The notes under the pieces were generated by a model. It searched no databases and was not told the DNA's origin. It was given only the letters and a program-made list of their open reading frames with translations. From Mycolicibacterium neoaurum VKM Ac-1815D (GTDB lineage Bacteria > Actinomycetota > Actinomycetes > Mycobacteriales > Mycobacteriaceae), in the NCBI RefSeq assembly GCF_000317305.3, contig NC_023036.2, forward strand, positions 4,774,001-4,838,000: 64,000 nt of DNA, given 5' to 3'. The position numbers were made by a program, and so were the translations under genes. Shown piece after piece: positions 25,201-31,860 of the stretch; position 1 is the stretch's first letter; every line of letters starts with the position of its first letter.

Positions 25201-28200
25201 GGTGCCGTCGGCATTCGTCGCGCTGGACCGGATACCGTTGACCGACAACGGGAAACTGGATGTCCGGGCACTGCCCGATGCCGACGCGGCCGCACCGGTC
25301 TCCACCAGCCGCGCCGCCCAGAATCCCGTCGAGGAACTGTTGGCGGAGTTGTTCGCCGAGGTGCTCGGCGTCGACCAGGTCGGCGTGGAGGACAACTTCT
25401 TCGACATCGGCGGCCATTCCCTGCTGACCATCCGGCTGATGAGCCGGGTGCGCAGTGCGATGGGCGCCGAACTCACCATCCGCGATGTCTTCGACGCCCC
25501 GACCGTGGCCCAGCTGGCCACCAAGCTCCGGCTCGACGCTCCCACCCGTCCGGAGCTGACCGCCGCGGCACGCCCCGATCGGCTGCCGCTGTCCGCCGGG
25601 CAGGAACGGTTGTTCGTCCTCGAACAGCTCGGTGAAACCGGTGCGGCATACAACTATCCGCTGACCTTCCGGCTCCGCGGATCGCTCGATACGGACGCGT
25701 TCACCGCGGCGCTGACCGATGTGGTGGACCGCCACGAGGTGCTGCGCACGGTCTTCACGACCCAGGACGGCACCCTGCACCAGGCGATCCTGCCCGTCGG
25801 TGCGCGGGTGCCGGTCACGGTGCTCGACTGCGACGAATCCGCCGTCGGTGCCCTCGTCGACGCCGCGGCCAACCACCGCTTCGACCTGAACACCGACATC
25901 CCGCTGCGCGCGACGATCCTGCGTCTCGCCGAAGACGACCATGTCATCGCGCTGATCCTGCACCATATCGCCGTCGACGAGTGGTCGGATGCGCCATTGC
26001 TCGACGACCTCGCCACCGCTTACCGGGCCCGGCGGGCCGGCCAGGCACCCGCGTGGTCACCACTGCCCCTGCAGTACGCCGATTACGCGCTGTGGCAACA
26101 GAACCTGCTGGCCTCCGTCGCCGACGAGCAGACCGCATTCTGGACCGCGACGCTGGCGGGTGCACCGGATGAGCTGGCGCTGCCCACCGACAGGTCGCGT
26201 CCGGCCAAGCCCAGCGGCGCAGGCGGCACGCTACAACTGGACCTGCCTGCCCCGGTGGTCGCCGGCCTGCGTCGGATGACCGGCGAGCACCAGGTGAGCA
26301 CCGTGATGTGCTTCCATGCCGCCGTCGCCGCACTCCTGCACCGCCTCGGCGCGGGTGAGGACATCGTGGTCGGCACACCGGTTGCCGGACGCACCGAAGC
26401 CGAGCTGAACCCGTTGGTCGGATTCTTCGTCAACACCGTGGTGCTGCGCGTCGACGTGTCGGGCAACCCCACGTTCGTCGAGCTGATCGACCGGGTTCGC
26501 GATGTCGACCTGGCGGCCTTCGACCACCAGGATCTGCCGTTCGACCGAGTGGTCGAGGCGCTCAACCCGCCGCGTGCCGCGGGACGTAACCCGCTGTTCC
26601 AGACGTTCGTCGGCTACCACTACCGCGACGACGCGACCGCCGATGTGCTCGACATTCCGACAGAGTGGTTGTCGCCCACCGTCACGGCCGCCATGTTCGA
26701 CCTCGGCTTCACCCTGATCGACAACATCGCCCGTGGGCAGATGACGGTCCTGGCGGAGTTCGCCACCGACCTGTTCGACACCGACACCGTCGAGCGCATC
26801 ACCGAACGCCTGCTGGCGCTGCTCACCCAGGTGGTCGCCGAACCCGCCACCCGCATAGCGGATTCCGAGGTGTTCCTGCCCGGTGAACGTCAATGGCTCG
26901 CCGAGGTCGGCTCCGGACCGGTCGCACCGGTATCGCCGGACGATCTCGCCACGATGGTGATCCGCCAAGCGCTGCGCAGCCCCGATGCCGTCGCGGTGCG
27001 CGGTGACGAGGCGGACACTGCGCTCACCTACGCCGAGCTCGACGCGTGGTCGCGCCGGCTGGCCGCCGATCTGGCCGGCGAGGGTGCCGGGCCCGGCACC
27101 CTCATCGGAGTGGCGGTGCCGCGCTCGGTCGAGCTGATCGTCGCGCTGGTGGCGATCGCCCGGTGCGGTGCGGCATTCCTGCCCCTGGACAGTGACTTCC
27201 CCGTCGACCGATTGCAGTTCATGCTCGACGACGCGCAGCCGGTGACCGTACTGCGGGACAACACACGGATCCGGGCCGCCCGACACGGTGAAAGCGGCAC
27301 CAGGACAGCACGATCCGAGAGTGCAGCCCGGGGTGAGCACTGGGCGTATGTGCTCTACACGTCCGGGACCACGGGACGGCCCAAGGGTGTGCCCGTGCCC
27401 CACCGCGCCATCGCCAACCGGATCGCGTGGTTGCAGCAGGCCTACCCGCTGTCGGTGGCCGACCGGATGCTGGTCAAGACCCCGATCAGCTTCGACACCT
27501 CGGTCTGGGAGGTGTTCTGGCCGCTCAGCGTGGGCGCGACCCTGGTGCTCGCCCGACCCGGCGGACACCGCGAACCCCGCTACCTTGCCGAGACCATTGC
27601 CGCGCATGGCGTCACCGCCGTGGACTTCGTCCCTTCGGTGCTCGAACTGTTCCTCGACGAACTCGACACCGACCGCTCGGCTGATCTGTCCAGCCTGACC
27701 CGGGTCACCGTGGGTGGTGAGGCATTGCCCCGCGAACTCGCCGACCGGACCGCCCGACGCCTGGGTGTCCCCCTGCACAACCTGTACGGACCGACCGAGG
27801 CCGCCGTGGACGTCCTCGGCTGGACCGCCGACGGCGGCCCTGTCGCGATCGGCGTCCCGGGCGCCAACGTCCGGGTTCACGTCCTCGACGGCCGCCTGCG
27901 CCCCACTCCCCCAGGCATTCCCGGTGAGCTGTACCTGGCCGGCGTGCAGGTGGCGGACGGATATCTGGGCAGACCGGCGCTGACCGCCGAACGATTCGTG
28001 GCCGATCCCTGGGGACCGGCCGGTGCCCGGATGTACCGCACCGGTGACGTGGTGCGGTGGCGGTCGGACGGACAACTGGAGTATCGCGGCCGCGACGACG
28101 ACCAGATCAAGGTCCGCGGTGTGCGCATCGAACCCGGTGAGATCGAGGCGGTGCTCGCCAGGCACCCGGCCGTCAGCTCGGTCCGCGTATTGCTGCGCGC

Positions 28201-31200
28201 GGGCGCACTCGTCGCCTATTACGTATGTGCGGGCGCGGATTCGCCGACTACCGAACAGCTGCGGCGCTTCGGCGCGCAATCACTGCCGATGCACATGGTG
28301 CCCGCGGCATTCGTCGAACTCGACGCGCTGCCGGTGACCGCGACCGGCAAGCTCGATCGCGATGCGCTGCCCGATCCGCTCCCTTCGCCGGGATCCGGCA
28401 GGGCACCTGCCACGGCGACCCAGGCCGGCTTGTGCGCGCTCGTCGGTGATGTCCTCGGCGTCGAAACCGTCAGCATCGACGACGACTTCTTCGCTCTCGG
28501 TGGGCATTCGCTGTCGGCGATCAGGTTGCTCGGCAGGATCCGCGCGACCCTGGGCGTCGAGTTGAGTCTTCGTGAGCTGTTCGACGCCCCGACCGTCGCC
28601 GAACTCTCGGCTCGTATCGACCAGGACAGCGGTGTCGCGGCGGTACGGCCGACGCTGGGTGCGCGGCCGAGGCCCGACCGGGTGCCGCTGTCGCCCGGGC
28701 AGGCCAGTATGCGGTTGCATTACGCACTGGAGGGTCCGAACCCGACCTACAACGTGCCCATGGTGTGGCGGGTGGACGGTCGGTTCGACATCGCGACACT
28801 GGAACTCGCGCTACACGACGTGATCGGGCGCCACGAGATCTTGCGGACCATCTATCCCGACCGGGACGGTGTCTTCGAGCCTCGTGTCCTCGACCCCGCC
28901 GAGGTGGCTCTGCATGTCGAGCTGATCTCCGACCATGAGCTCCGCGATGCGGCACGGTACTGCTTCCGCCTCGACGAGGAGATACCGGTCAAGGTGTACC
29001 TCGTTGCCCGGGGCACCGAGAGCGTGCTGTTGGTCAACATCCACCACATCGCCACCGACGAGTGGTCCGACGAACCGCTGCTGCGTGATCTGCGCACGGC
29101 CTATGAGGCCCGTCGCGCCGGGCTGGCACCGCAATGGCCGGAGCTGTCACTGCAGTACGCCGACTACGCCCTGTGGCATGCCGAATTGCTCGATGGTGTC
29201 GCCGAGAACCAGTTGCGGTACTGGCAGGAGGCGCTGGCCGGGGTTCCCGAAGAGACCGGCCTGCCGACCGATCACCCACGCCTGCCGACGAACACCTTCC
29301 GTGGCGGCACCGTGACGACGTCGCTGCCGCCCGAGACCGTCGGTGCGCTGCGTGCACTCGCACGCGACAGCCAGTCGACGATGTTCATGGTCGCCCACTC
29401 CGCGGTGGTCACGCTGCTGAACCGGATGGGCACCGGCGACGATATCGTCGTCGGAACACCGGTGTCGGGGCGATCGGATGTGCTGTTGCACGACCAGATC
29501 GGCTATTTCCTGAACACGGTGGTGCTGCGCTCCCAGGTGCGCGGCACGCAGACCTTCGCCGAATTGTTGGCCGACAACCGGGCGGGCGTTCTGCGAGCCT
29601 TCGACCACCAGGACATCCCGTTCGACCGGATCGTCAAGGAAGTCAATCCGATTCGCGTCCGCGGGCAGCACCCGCTGTTCCAGATCATGATGATGTACCT
29701 GGTGAGCGGGGACACCGAGCGCATCGAGATCGACGGGATGACGCTGACCGCCGATGAGGTCGATACCGGCACGGCGAAGTTCGACCTGTCGATCGATTTC
29801 GTCGAGCATGCCGACGAATCGGTCACCCTCACCATGGAGTACAACGCCGACCTGTTCGAGGCGTCGACCATCGACGCGCTGCTGGCCCGTCTGGTGGCGG
29901 TGCTCGACCGGGTGTCGCAGGACGCGAGCGTCCGGCTGTCCGATATCGACATGCTCATCGAACCCGAGCCGGACCGGATCGCCGGATGGGAGCACGGCAC
30001 CGAGGTCGCCACCCCGGCGGCGACGCTGACCGCACTGTTCGAGGCACAGGTGCGCGCCACTCCTGGTGCCCTGGCGATCATCGACGGTGCGCGGGAGCTG
30101 ACGTTCGACGAGGCGAACCGTCGGGCCAACCGGCTCGCACGCCACGCGATCGCGCGGGGTCTGGGGGCCGACGATATCGCCGCGCTGGATCTGCCCCGTT
30201 CGGCCGATGTGCTCATCGCAATCCTGGCCGTACACAAGGCCGGCGGGGCGTATCTGGCGCTCGACGCCGAATATCCCCGCGAACGAATCGCGCACATGCT
30301 CGCCGATGCCCGCCCGGTGCTCACTATCACCGCCGAAACGATGGCCGACGCAGACGGTGACCAGACGCTCTCCGATGCCGACGTCACCGATGCCGAGCGC
30401 CGCACCCCGGCGCATCCGGATCATGCTGCCTACCTGATCTACACCTCGGGCAGCACCGGAAAGCCCAAGGGTGTCGTCGTGCCGCAGCGCAGCATCGTCA
30501 ACCTGTTCGCCAGCCACCGCGAACGCCTCTACCGGCCGACGATGGCGACCGCAGGCCGCGACCAGCTACGGGTCGGGCACGCCTGGTCGTTCGCGTTCGA
30601 CGCGTCGTGGCAACCGCAGCTGTGGCTCTACGACGGCCACACCATCTGTCTGGTGTCCGACGAGACACGTCGCGATCCGGCGCTGCTGGCCACCCAGCTC
30701 GACGACCAGCGATTCGACTTCATCGAGCTCACACCGTCGATGTTCGACAGCGTCGCCCGCGCCGGGGCTATCCGCGACGGGGCGTGCCGCTTGTCCGCGA
30801 TCGGCGTCGGCGGCGAGGCCGTCCCACCGGAGCTGTGGGCCGAGCTGGGCGCGATGCCGGGCACCCGGGCCTACAACCTGTACGGGCCGACGGAGACCAC
30901 CGTCGACGCCCTGGTCGCCGAGCCCGCCGGTTCGCTCGAACCGAAGATCGGTACCCCGGTGTCGAACTCGACGGTCTACGTGCTCGACCAGTGGTTGCGC
31001 CGGGTTCCGCCCGGGGTGCGCGGTGAGTTGTACGTCGCCGGAGCAGGTCTGGCGCGCGGGTACCTCGGCCAATACGCCAACACCGCACAGCGCTTCGTCG
31101 CCAATCCCTACCGCGATGGCGAGCGGATGTACCGGACCGGTGATCTTGTCAGCTGGTCGGTCGACGGGCAGTTGGTCTACCACGGCAGGGCCGACGAGCA

Positions 31201-31744
31201 GGTCAAGATCCGCGGCTATCGGGTGGAGCTCGGTGAGATCGAGTCGGCACTGCGGGCGGCGCCGGAGGTGGCCGACGCGGCCGTGGTGGCCCGCCATGAC
31301 TCGGCGAATCACGCTGTCCTGGTGGGGTACGCGGTGCGGACCCCTGGCTGTGCACCGGACCCCGCCGAGCTCAAGCGGCAGCTGTCCACGCGGTTGCCGG
31401 GCTACATGGTCCCGACGGCGATCGTGCTCGTCGAGGCCATTCCCTTGTTACCCAACGGCAAACTGAACCGGGCGGGTCTGCCGGTGCCCGATCTGGCCGC
31501 CGCGCCGGTGGTGCCACCGCGCAACGAGCTGGAGGCCGCGCTGTGCGATGCGGTCGCCTCGGTCATCGGTTGCGACGACATCGGTATCCACGACGACTTC
31601 TTCGAGCGCGGCGGCGACAGCGTCGCCACGATGCGTCTGGTCGCCGCGGCCCATGCCGCCGGGATCGCCGTCAGTGCGCGTCAGATCTTCGAGCACCGCA
31701 CGGTCGCCGAACTGGCGACCGTCACCGCGATCAAAGCCGGATGA
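16265..31744 (+). CDS. Giant siderophore NRPS, C-A-T / C-T / C-A-MT-T / C-A-T / C-A-T
   Basis: The product is 5159 residues with no frameshift. Five carrier serines are visible (Ser1009, 1566, 3052, 4082, 5119), five condensation domains (His motifs near 159, 1220, 1773, 3233, 4260), four adenylation domains (A3 motifs near 623, 2253, 3698, 4726) and one N-methyltransferase (about 2577-2950). There is no epimerisation, cyclisation or thioesterase domain. Pocket codes by hand: A1 IDTLISSGDK (beta-alanine type), A2 DMENLGLINK (identical to the hydroxyornithine code of coelichelin), A3 DTWDTGLVDK, A4 DAQEGGLVDK. With the A-T starter this makes six carrier positions, matching exochelin MN. The absent TE fits release by attack of a terminal N5-hydroxyornithine on its own thioester. 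GTG 16265 follows AGGAGA; ATG 16346, with GGGAG 7 bases upstream, is a plausible alternative. Confidence 0.95.
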   Translation: MPVRYRPRVGALRIGEPPSTTRPGSAYMHAVDEREASYGEARLWSLYRLDGPTAANNVPLAVEFLGPLDVDALNNAVIAVARRHVPLRTVYAEIDGRLKPTIVDPEDAALEVIECRREDLAAVRADLENWACDLGTEMPFRARLLRVSPDEHVLSMVIHHIAIDGNSIGPLFDDLQRSYRAHRDGAGDAGEPPAAQYHDYVRYHRDLLETPGLQDEQLEHWRAVLDGAPAEVALPLDRTRPPVRGYRGDAVLIPLPDDLSKRVTDIARAADVTPFVVLSSTVAAVLSRLGAGDDIPLGTPVAGRLEEEFDDLVGFFINMLPLRLDLSGHPRFSEVLRRGRRTLFAALSNQEVPFEKIVDAVNPVRSPNRNPLFQALVSLQPADPERLDLPDVQGRLLDPVITPAAFDIAFEFFDLPSGGRRLRIVYATDIFDRTGVELLGHRLLGALTAVTADPDIRLGDIPLVDDADRWSAVGIGPAGLRATVTELFDAQVRRTPRSIALRHGNSEIRYEELSEAADRLAGALAEAGVRRGDTVALALSRGTDLVIALLAVLRAGAAYLPIDRRYPAQRAHYMWSDAQPRVIIVDDASAPDWSDHPAVPVTARAQSRATAPLGPDDAAYVVYTSGSTGRPKGVIGTHGALANRLWWAARSWSTRAGADIRIAKSSIGFIDGSTEILGGLLAGALVVIADDDTAGDGDALTELIEQAGATQILAVPSLAGAIAESAPDRLGSVARWICSGERLDSSTVAALRAVSPTAELVNSYGSTEVAGDVLTAVVDDGRVSLGRPVPGVTIHLLGPHLELVPPGVAGEIYVSGLQLARGYIGQPASTATRFVANPHGGAGERLYRTGDIARWTPEHQIEYLGRADDQVSLHGFRIELAEVESALTALPGVHNAAAAVRENPAGGRRLVGYVTAEDSVDQELCRTELARRLPDYMVPATLVQLPEMPRGATGKIDRLALPDPEFTSISAGRAPRTEFETVLCEAMATAVGIAVVGPDDQFFAMGGDSMSAIRVASLARGRGVRVTPRQVLEHPTPAALAAVARGVVDDGELPGNADAAATSAGIELSAAERAELSALGSIDTVLPLLPLQYGMYLHSAYTEPETDLYRIQQIARLSGPLDPDALHEAIRTVIARHPALRVAMHTLVDGSPVQVVFNEVEPRWRTIDLRGTDPHAAQAELLRIAAAERAAPLALDRPPLLRHVLVTLTDDDHRLVQSMHHIVADGWSLSSMFDEIARVHNAIVAGSSPEIAVDGFADFVARTERRAESSSRAWETVLADVRPTLLAATDSRAVESQDHRDVTTSLSRARTDRLYAAARRAGVTAATVVHTAWGLVLGRRLGIDSVVFGSLVSGRGTGHPGVESIVGLLINTVPVPLSWQPTDSLSAAATRLQEQQNRVLEAQHARLTDLTRSAGTRALFDSVVVMENFPDTGATDGDRNTLAYRGFDGSSVKTDYPVALVADAADELELRLDYDPGLIGAAHAGDLLGDVLTILEAFAADPGATIAALPPVDAMPASPSTGPVSAGAPARSADAAVVAQLAGLYTDLLGVPAGADDDFFTLGGDSVLVIRLAGRARRSGLPLKPQVVFAHRTPAAVAAALAADSGAQGSPSVADGPLLELSEAERDRVAAATERTVVDVWPLSPLQAGIYFQARYAENAAVYILQNVIELRDSVDIAAMQWAYALVLERNPVLRSGFVADDLPHPVAFIAGDPSCRVQLVDLSEDDRDSALAATRRLIEQDRHVPFDMTAPPLSRLTLIRRRGGDALILSCHVLLMDGWSRELLMRDLLSAYAMATQGRLSPPRGPAHGYQDYLRWLGAQDSTAAADYWAHVHDGLTEPTLLLPEAAGAEPAMTSRVDLQLSDDCAHALRETAQHLGVTLNTLLTTALGIVLGYETGRDDVVFGTTVAGRPTEVDGSDAVIGLFLNTVPVRLRLDPGATVADTVRGAQSDRLRSLDHEFLGLGDIQRAVADAHRSSGLLAGGGALFDNLFVLQNFWSDEAFADAESEFGILNHDTFDASHYPLTWVVAPGDTLAVKLEYRPDFVTESAARRLLDRYRTVVEFLAARPDATLCSVAVQLPDERDGRADRSNRAHHEVPDLTIAEMLADYTDGDSTALVYGSASVTRTELDQRVSRLAGLLAAEGITGEDTVALAIPRSIDTVVALFAVLRAGAAYLPLELDYPDERLAVMLDDARPRILLTTTAVRERIDAITPPDCLRITLDDAGIHSALDALAPNWTGERPTPDRPAYVIYTSGSTGKPKGVVTPYRGLTNMHFNHREAIFAPAIAKAGGRRLRIAHTVSFAFDMSWEELLWLVEGHEVHICDEVLRRDAAALVAYCRAHLIDVINVTPTYAQLLFEEGLLDDGEHHPVLVLLGGEAVPPAVWDRLRDDPTTYGYNLYGPTEYTINTLGGGTDDSAEPTVGQPIWNTDAHILDPWLRPVADGHPGELYIAGAGLARGYAHRFGLTAQRFVANPYPTATAPAGTRMYRTGDLVRRGADGNIEFLGRTDEQVKIRGHRVELGDVESAIVAHPGAAQAAVIATDDPRVPGTQRLVAYLVPAAIPEDDRAAAESAHVGEWEQIYSDEYSTISTAVFVEDYAGWDSSYDGTPIPFEEMSEWRATTVAAIAGLSPARVLEIGVGTGLLLGQLAPRVDEYWGTDLAAPVIEALNNELRTDPELRDRVHLTVAPADRLGDVPTGHFDVVVINSVIQYFPSVRYLADVIESAARHLRPGGALFIGDVRNRLLLNTFHTAIALSRSASDSADAEQIRRAADRGVELEKELLLDPEFFVALAHRLGLTAEIRLKTGAFHNELSRHRYDVILRADAPAAPARRATLHWPGDLETVKAALGEADSDGLRVTAIPNGRLAGEIGATERLAAGDVTGARTALRTPAGVDPAHLYALAGATGWTVRLTWHPGDPALMDAVFTTTGEPLGDLYSSSAVDRPLEELGNNPAGARERSGAIAALRRHLRDTLPDYMVPSAFVALDRIPLTDNGKLDVRALPDADAAAPVSTSRAAQNPVEELLAELFAEVLGVDQVGVEDNFFDIGGHSLLTIRLMSRVRSAMGAELTIRDVFDAPTVAQLATKLRLDAPTRPELTAAARPDRLPLSAGQERLFVLEQLGETGAAYNYPLTFRLRGSLDTDAFTAALTDVVDRHEVLRTVFTTQDGTLHQAILPVGARVPVTVLDCDESAVGALVDAAANHRFDLNTDIPLRATILRLAEDDHVIALILHHIAVDEWSDAPLLDDLATAYRARRAGQAPAWSPLPLQYADYALWQQNLLASVADEQTAFWTATLAGAPDELALPTDRSRPAKPSGAGGTLQLDLPAPVVAGLRRMTGEHQVSTVMCFHAAVAALLHRLGAGEDIVVGTPVAGRTEAELNPLVGFFVNTVVLRVDVSGNPTFVELIDRVRDVDLAAFDHQDLPFDRVVEALNPPRAAGRNPLFQTFVGYHYRDDATADVLDIPTEWLSPTVTAAMFDLGFTLIDNIARGQMTVLAEFATDLFDTDTVERITERLLALLTQVVAEPATRIADSEVFLPGERQWLAEVGSGPVAPVSPDDLATMVIRQALRSPDAVAVRGDEADTALTYAELDAWSRRLAADLAGEGAGPGTLIGVAVPRSVELIVALVAIARCGAAFLPLDSDFPVDRLQFMLDDAQPVTVLRDNTRIRAARHGESGTRTARSESAARGEHWAYVLYTSGTTGRPKGVPVPHRAIANRIAWLQQAYPLSVADRMLVKTPISFDTSVWEVFWPLSVGATLVLARPGGHREPRYLAETIAAHGVTAVDFVPSVLELFLDELDTDRSADLSSLTRVTVGGEALPRELADRTARRLGVPLHNLYGPTEAAVDVLGWTADGGPVAIGVPGANVRVHVLDGRLRPTPPGIPGELYLAGVQVADGYLGRPALTAERFVADPWGPAGARMYRTGDVVRWRSDGQLEYRGRDDDQIKVRGVRIEPGEIEAVLARHPAVSSVRVLLRAGALVAYYVCAGADSPTTEQLRRFGAQSLPMHMVPAAFVELDALPVTATGKLDRDALPDPLPSPGSGRAPATATQAGLCALVGDVLGVETVSIDDDFFALGGHSLSAIRLLGRIRATLGVELSLRELFDAPTVAELSARIDQDSGVAAVRPTLGARPRPDRVPLSPGQASMRLHYALEGPNPTYNVPMVWRVDGRFDIATLELALHDVIGRHEILRTIYPDRDGVFEPRVLDPAEVALHVELISDHELRDAARYCFRLDEEIPVKVYLVARGTESVLLVNIHHIATDEWSDEPLLRDLRTAYEARRAGLAPQWPELSLQYADYALWHAELLDGVAENQLRYWQEALAGVPEETGLPTDHPRLPTNTFRGGTVTTSLPPETVGALRALARDSQSTMFMVAHSAVVTLLNRMGTGDDIVVGTPVSGRSDVLLHDQIGYFLNTVVLRSQVRGTQTFAELLADNRAGVLRAFDHQDIPFDRIVKEVNPIRVRGQHPLFQIMMMYLVSGDTERIEIDGMTLTADEVDTGTAKFDLSIDFVEHADESVTLTMEYNADLFEASTIDALLARLVAVLDRVSQDASVRLSDIDMLIEPEPDRIAGWEHGTEVATPAATLTALFEAQVRATPGALAIIDGARELTFDEANRRANRLARHAIARGLGADDIAALDLPRSADVLIAILAVHKAGGAYLALDAEYPRERIAHMLADARPVLTITAETMADADGDQTLSDADVTDAERRTPAHPDHAAYLIYTSGSTGKPKGVVVPQRSIVNLFASHRERLYRPTMATAGRDQLRVGHAWSFAFDASWQPQLWLYDGHTICLVSDETRRDPALLATQLDDQRFDFIELTPSMFDSVARAGAIRDGACRLSAIGVGGEAVPPELWAELGAMPGTRAYNLYGPTETTVDALVAEPAGSLEPKIGTPVSNSTVYVLDQWLRRVPPGVRGELYVAGAGLARGYLGQYANTAQRFVANPYRDGERMYRTGDLVSWSVDGQLVYHGRADEQVKIRGYRVELGEIESALRAAPEVADAAVVARHDSANHAVLVGYAVRTPGCAPDPAELKRQLSTRLPGYMVPTAIVLVEAIPLLPNGKLNRAGLPVPDLAAAPVVPPRNELEAALCDAVASVIGCDDIGIHDDFFERGGDSVATMRLVAAAHAAGIAVSARQIFEHRTVAELATVTAIKAG
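16367..19414 (+). other. NRPS module 1: C1-A1-T1, beta-alanine predicted
   Basis: C1 (residues about 35-460) has HHIAIDG intact. It follows no internal carrier, so it should accept the residue from the free A-T protein. A1 (about 485-975): alignment of the GFIDGSTEIL segment puts Ile at position 235 and Asp at 236, and Asp at 331, the displaced-aspartate pattern of beta-alanine-activating domains. T1 carries GGDS with Ser1009. Confidence 0.75.
19508..21094 (+). other. NRPS module 2: C2-T2 without an adenylation domain
   Basis: C2 (residues about 1082-1500) has HHIVADG intact and should be active. It is followed directly by T2 (FTLGGDSVLVIR, Ser1566) with only about 30 residues of linker, then by C3. 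No A-domain motif lies between. The carrier must be charged by another A domain, most simply A1, giving a second beta-alanine. Confidence 0.85.
21176..25549 (+). other. NRPS module 3: C3-A2-MT-T3, N-methyl-N5-hydroxyornithine predicted
   Basis: C3 has CHVLLMDG: Cys1772 replaces the first His, while the catalytic second His1773 is kept. A2 has code DMENLGLINK. The methyltransferase interrupts A2 between its A8 and A10 motifs, with the SAM-binding loop VLEIGVGTGLLLGQL near residue 2635, and A10 resumes near NGKLD (Lys2997). T3 is IGGHSLLTIR with Ser3052. Confidence 0.85.
23993..24754 (+). other. Embedded SAM-dependent N-methyltransferase domain of module 3
   Basis: Residues about 2577-2830, from EWEQIYSDEY to HRYDVILRA. 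Motif I VLEIGVGTG, post-I WGTDLAAPVIE, motif II FDVVVINSVIQYFP and RPGGALFIGDVRN are all present, as in NRPS A-MT di-domains. It methylates the alpha-amino nitrogen of the carrier-bound residue before condensation. Confidence 0.9.
25580..28624 (+). other. NRPS module 4: C4-A3-T4, ornithine suspected
   Basis: C4 reads HHIAVDEW, with Glu where the consensus HHxxxDG has Gly. A3 code by hand is DTWDTGLVDK; Asp at 278 could pair with a side-chain amine, which would suit ornithine, but I know no exact precedent. T4 is LGGHSLSAIR with Ser4082. Confidence 0.6.
28679..31729 (+). other. NRPS module 5: C5-A4-T5, terminal residue, no thioesterase
   Basis: C5 reads HHIATDEW, the same Gly-to-Glu variant as C4. 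A4 code by hand is DAQEGGLVDK, which looks part-way to glutamine codes (DAQ-x-x-G-x-VDK) and has no sure match; hydroxyornithine is expected from the exochelin model. T5 (RGGDSVATMR, Ser5119) is only 40 residues from the stop, so no release domain exists. Confidence 0.6.
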
Positions 31745-31798
31745 ATGCCGGGATGAACCGATGAGAGTGGCTCTCGGCGAACCGGTCCCGTGAACACA

Positions 31799-31845
31799 AC
31801 ACACCGCGAGCGCGGCGCGGTCGACGCGCTGCGTTCGCGGTGTGT
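31799..31845. terminator. Hairpin between convergent NRPS and siderophore-binding-protein genes
   Basis: A 15-bp inverted repeat (ACACACCGCGAGCGC, 31799-31813, with 31831-31845, one G-T pair) encloses a 17-base GC-rich loop. It lies 55 bases after the NRPS stop and 16 bases beyond the other gene's stop, so it can serve both directions. Confidence 0.7.
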
Positions 31846-31860
31846 GTTACCGCGTCGGGG

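Noticed and set aside
22790..25966. A 1058-codon open frame on the minus strand inside the NRPS gene
   Set aside because: It is the antisense shadow of a high-GC coding region: composition is His/Arg/Gly/Val-rich without domains, and it overlaps fully recognised A and MT domains. The same applies to long antisense frames at 26231-28279, 29147-30517, 32354-34333 and 34819-36369.
16265..31744. Exochelin MS (M. smegmatis FxbB/FxbC) as the product
   Set aside because: No formyltransferase, no epimerisation domains and no Thr-type code are present, while an N-methyltransferase and a starter A-T protein are; these do not fit formyl-hydroxy-D-Orn/beta-Ala/allo-Thr chemistry.
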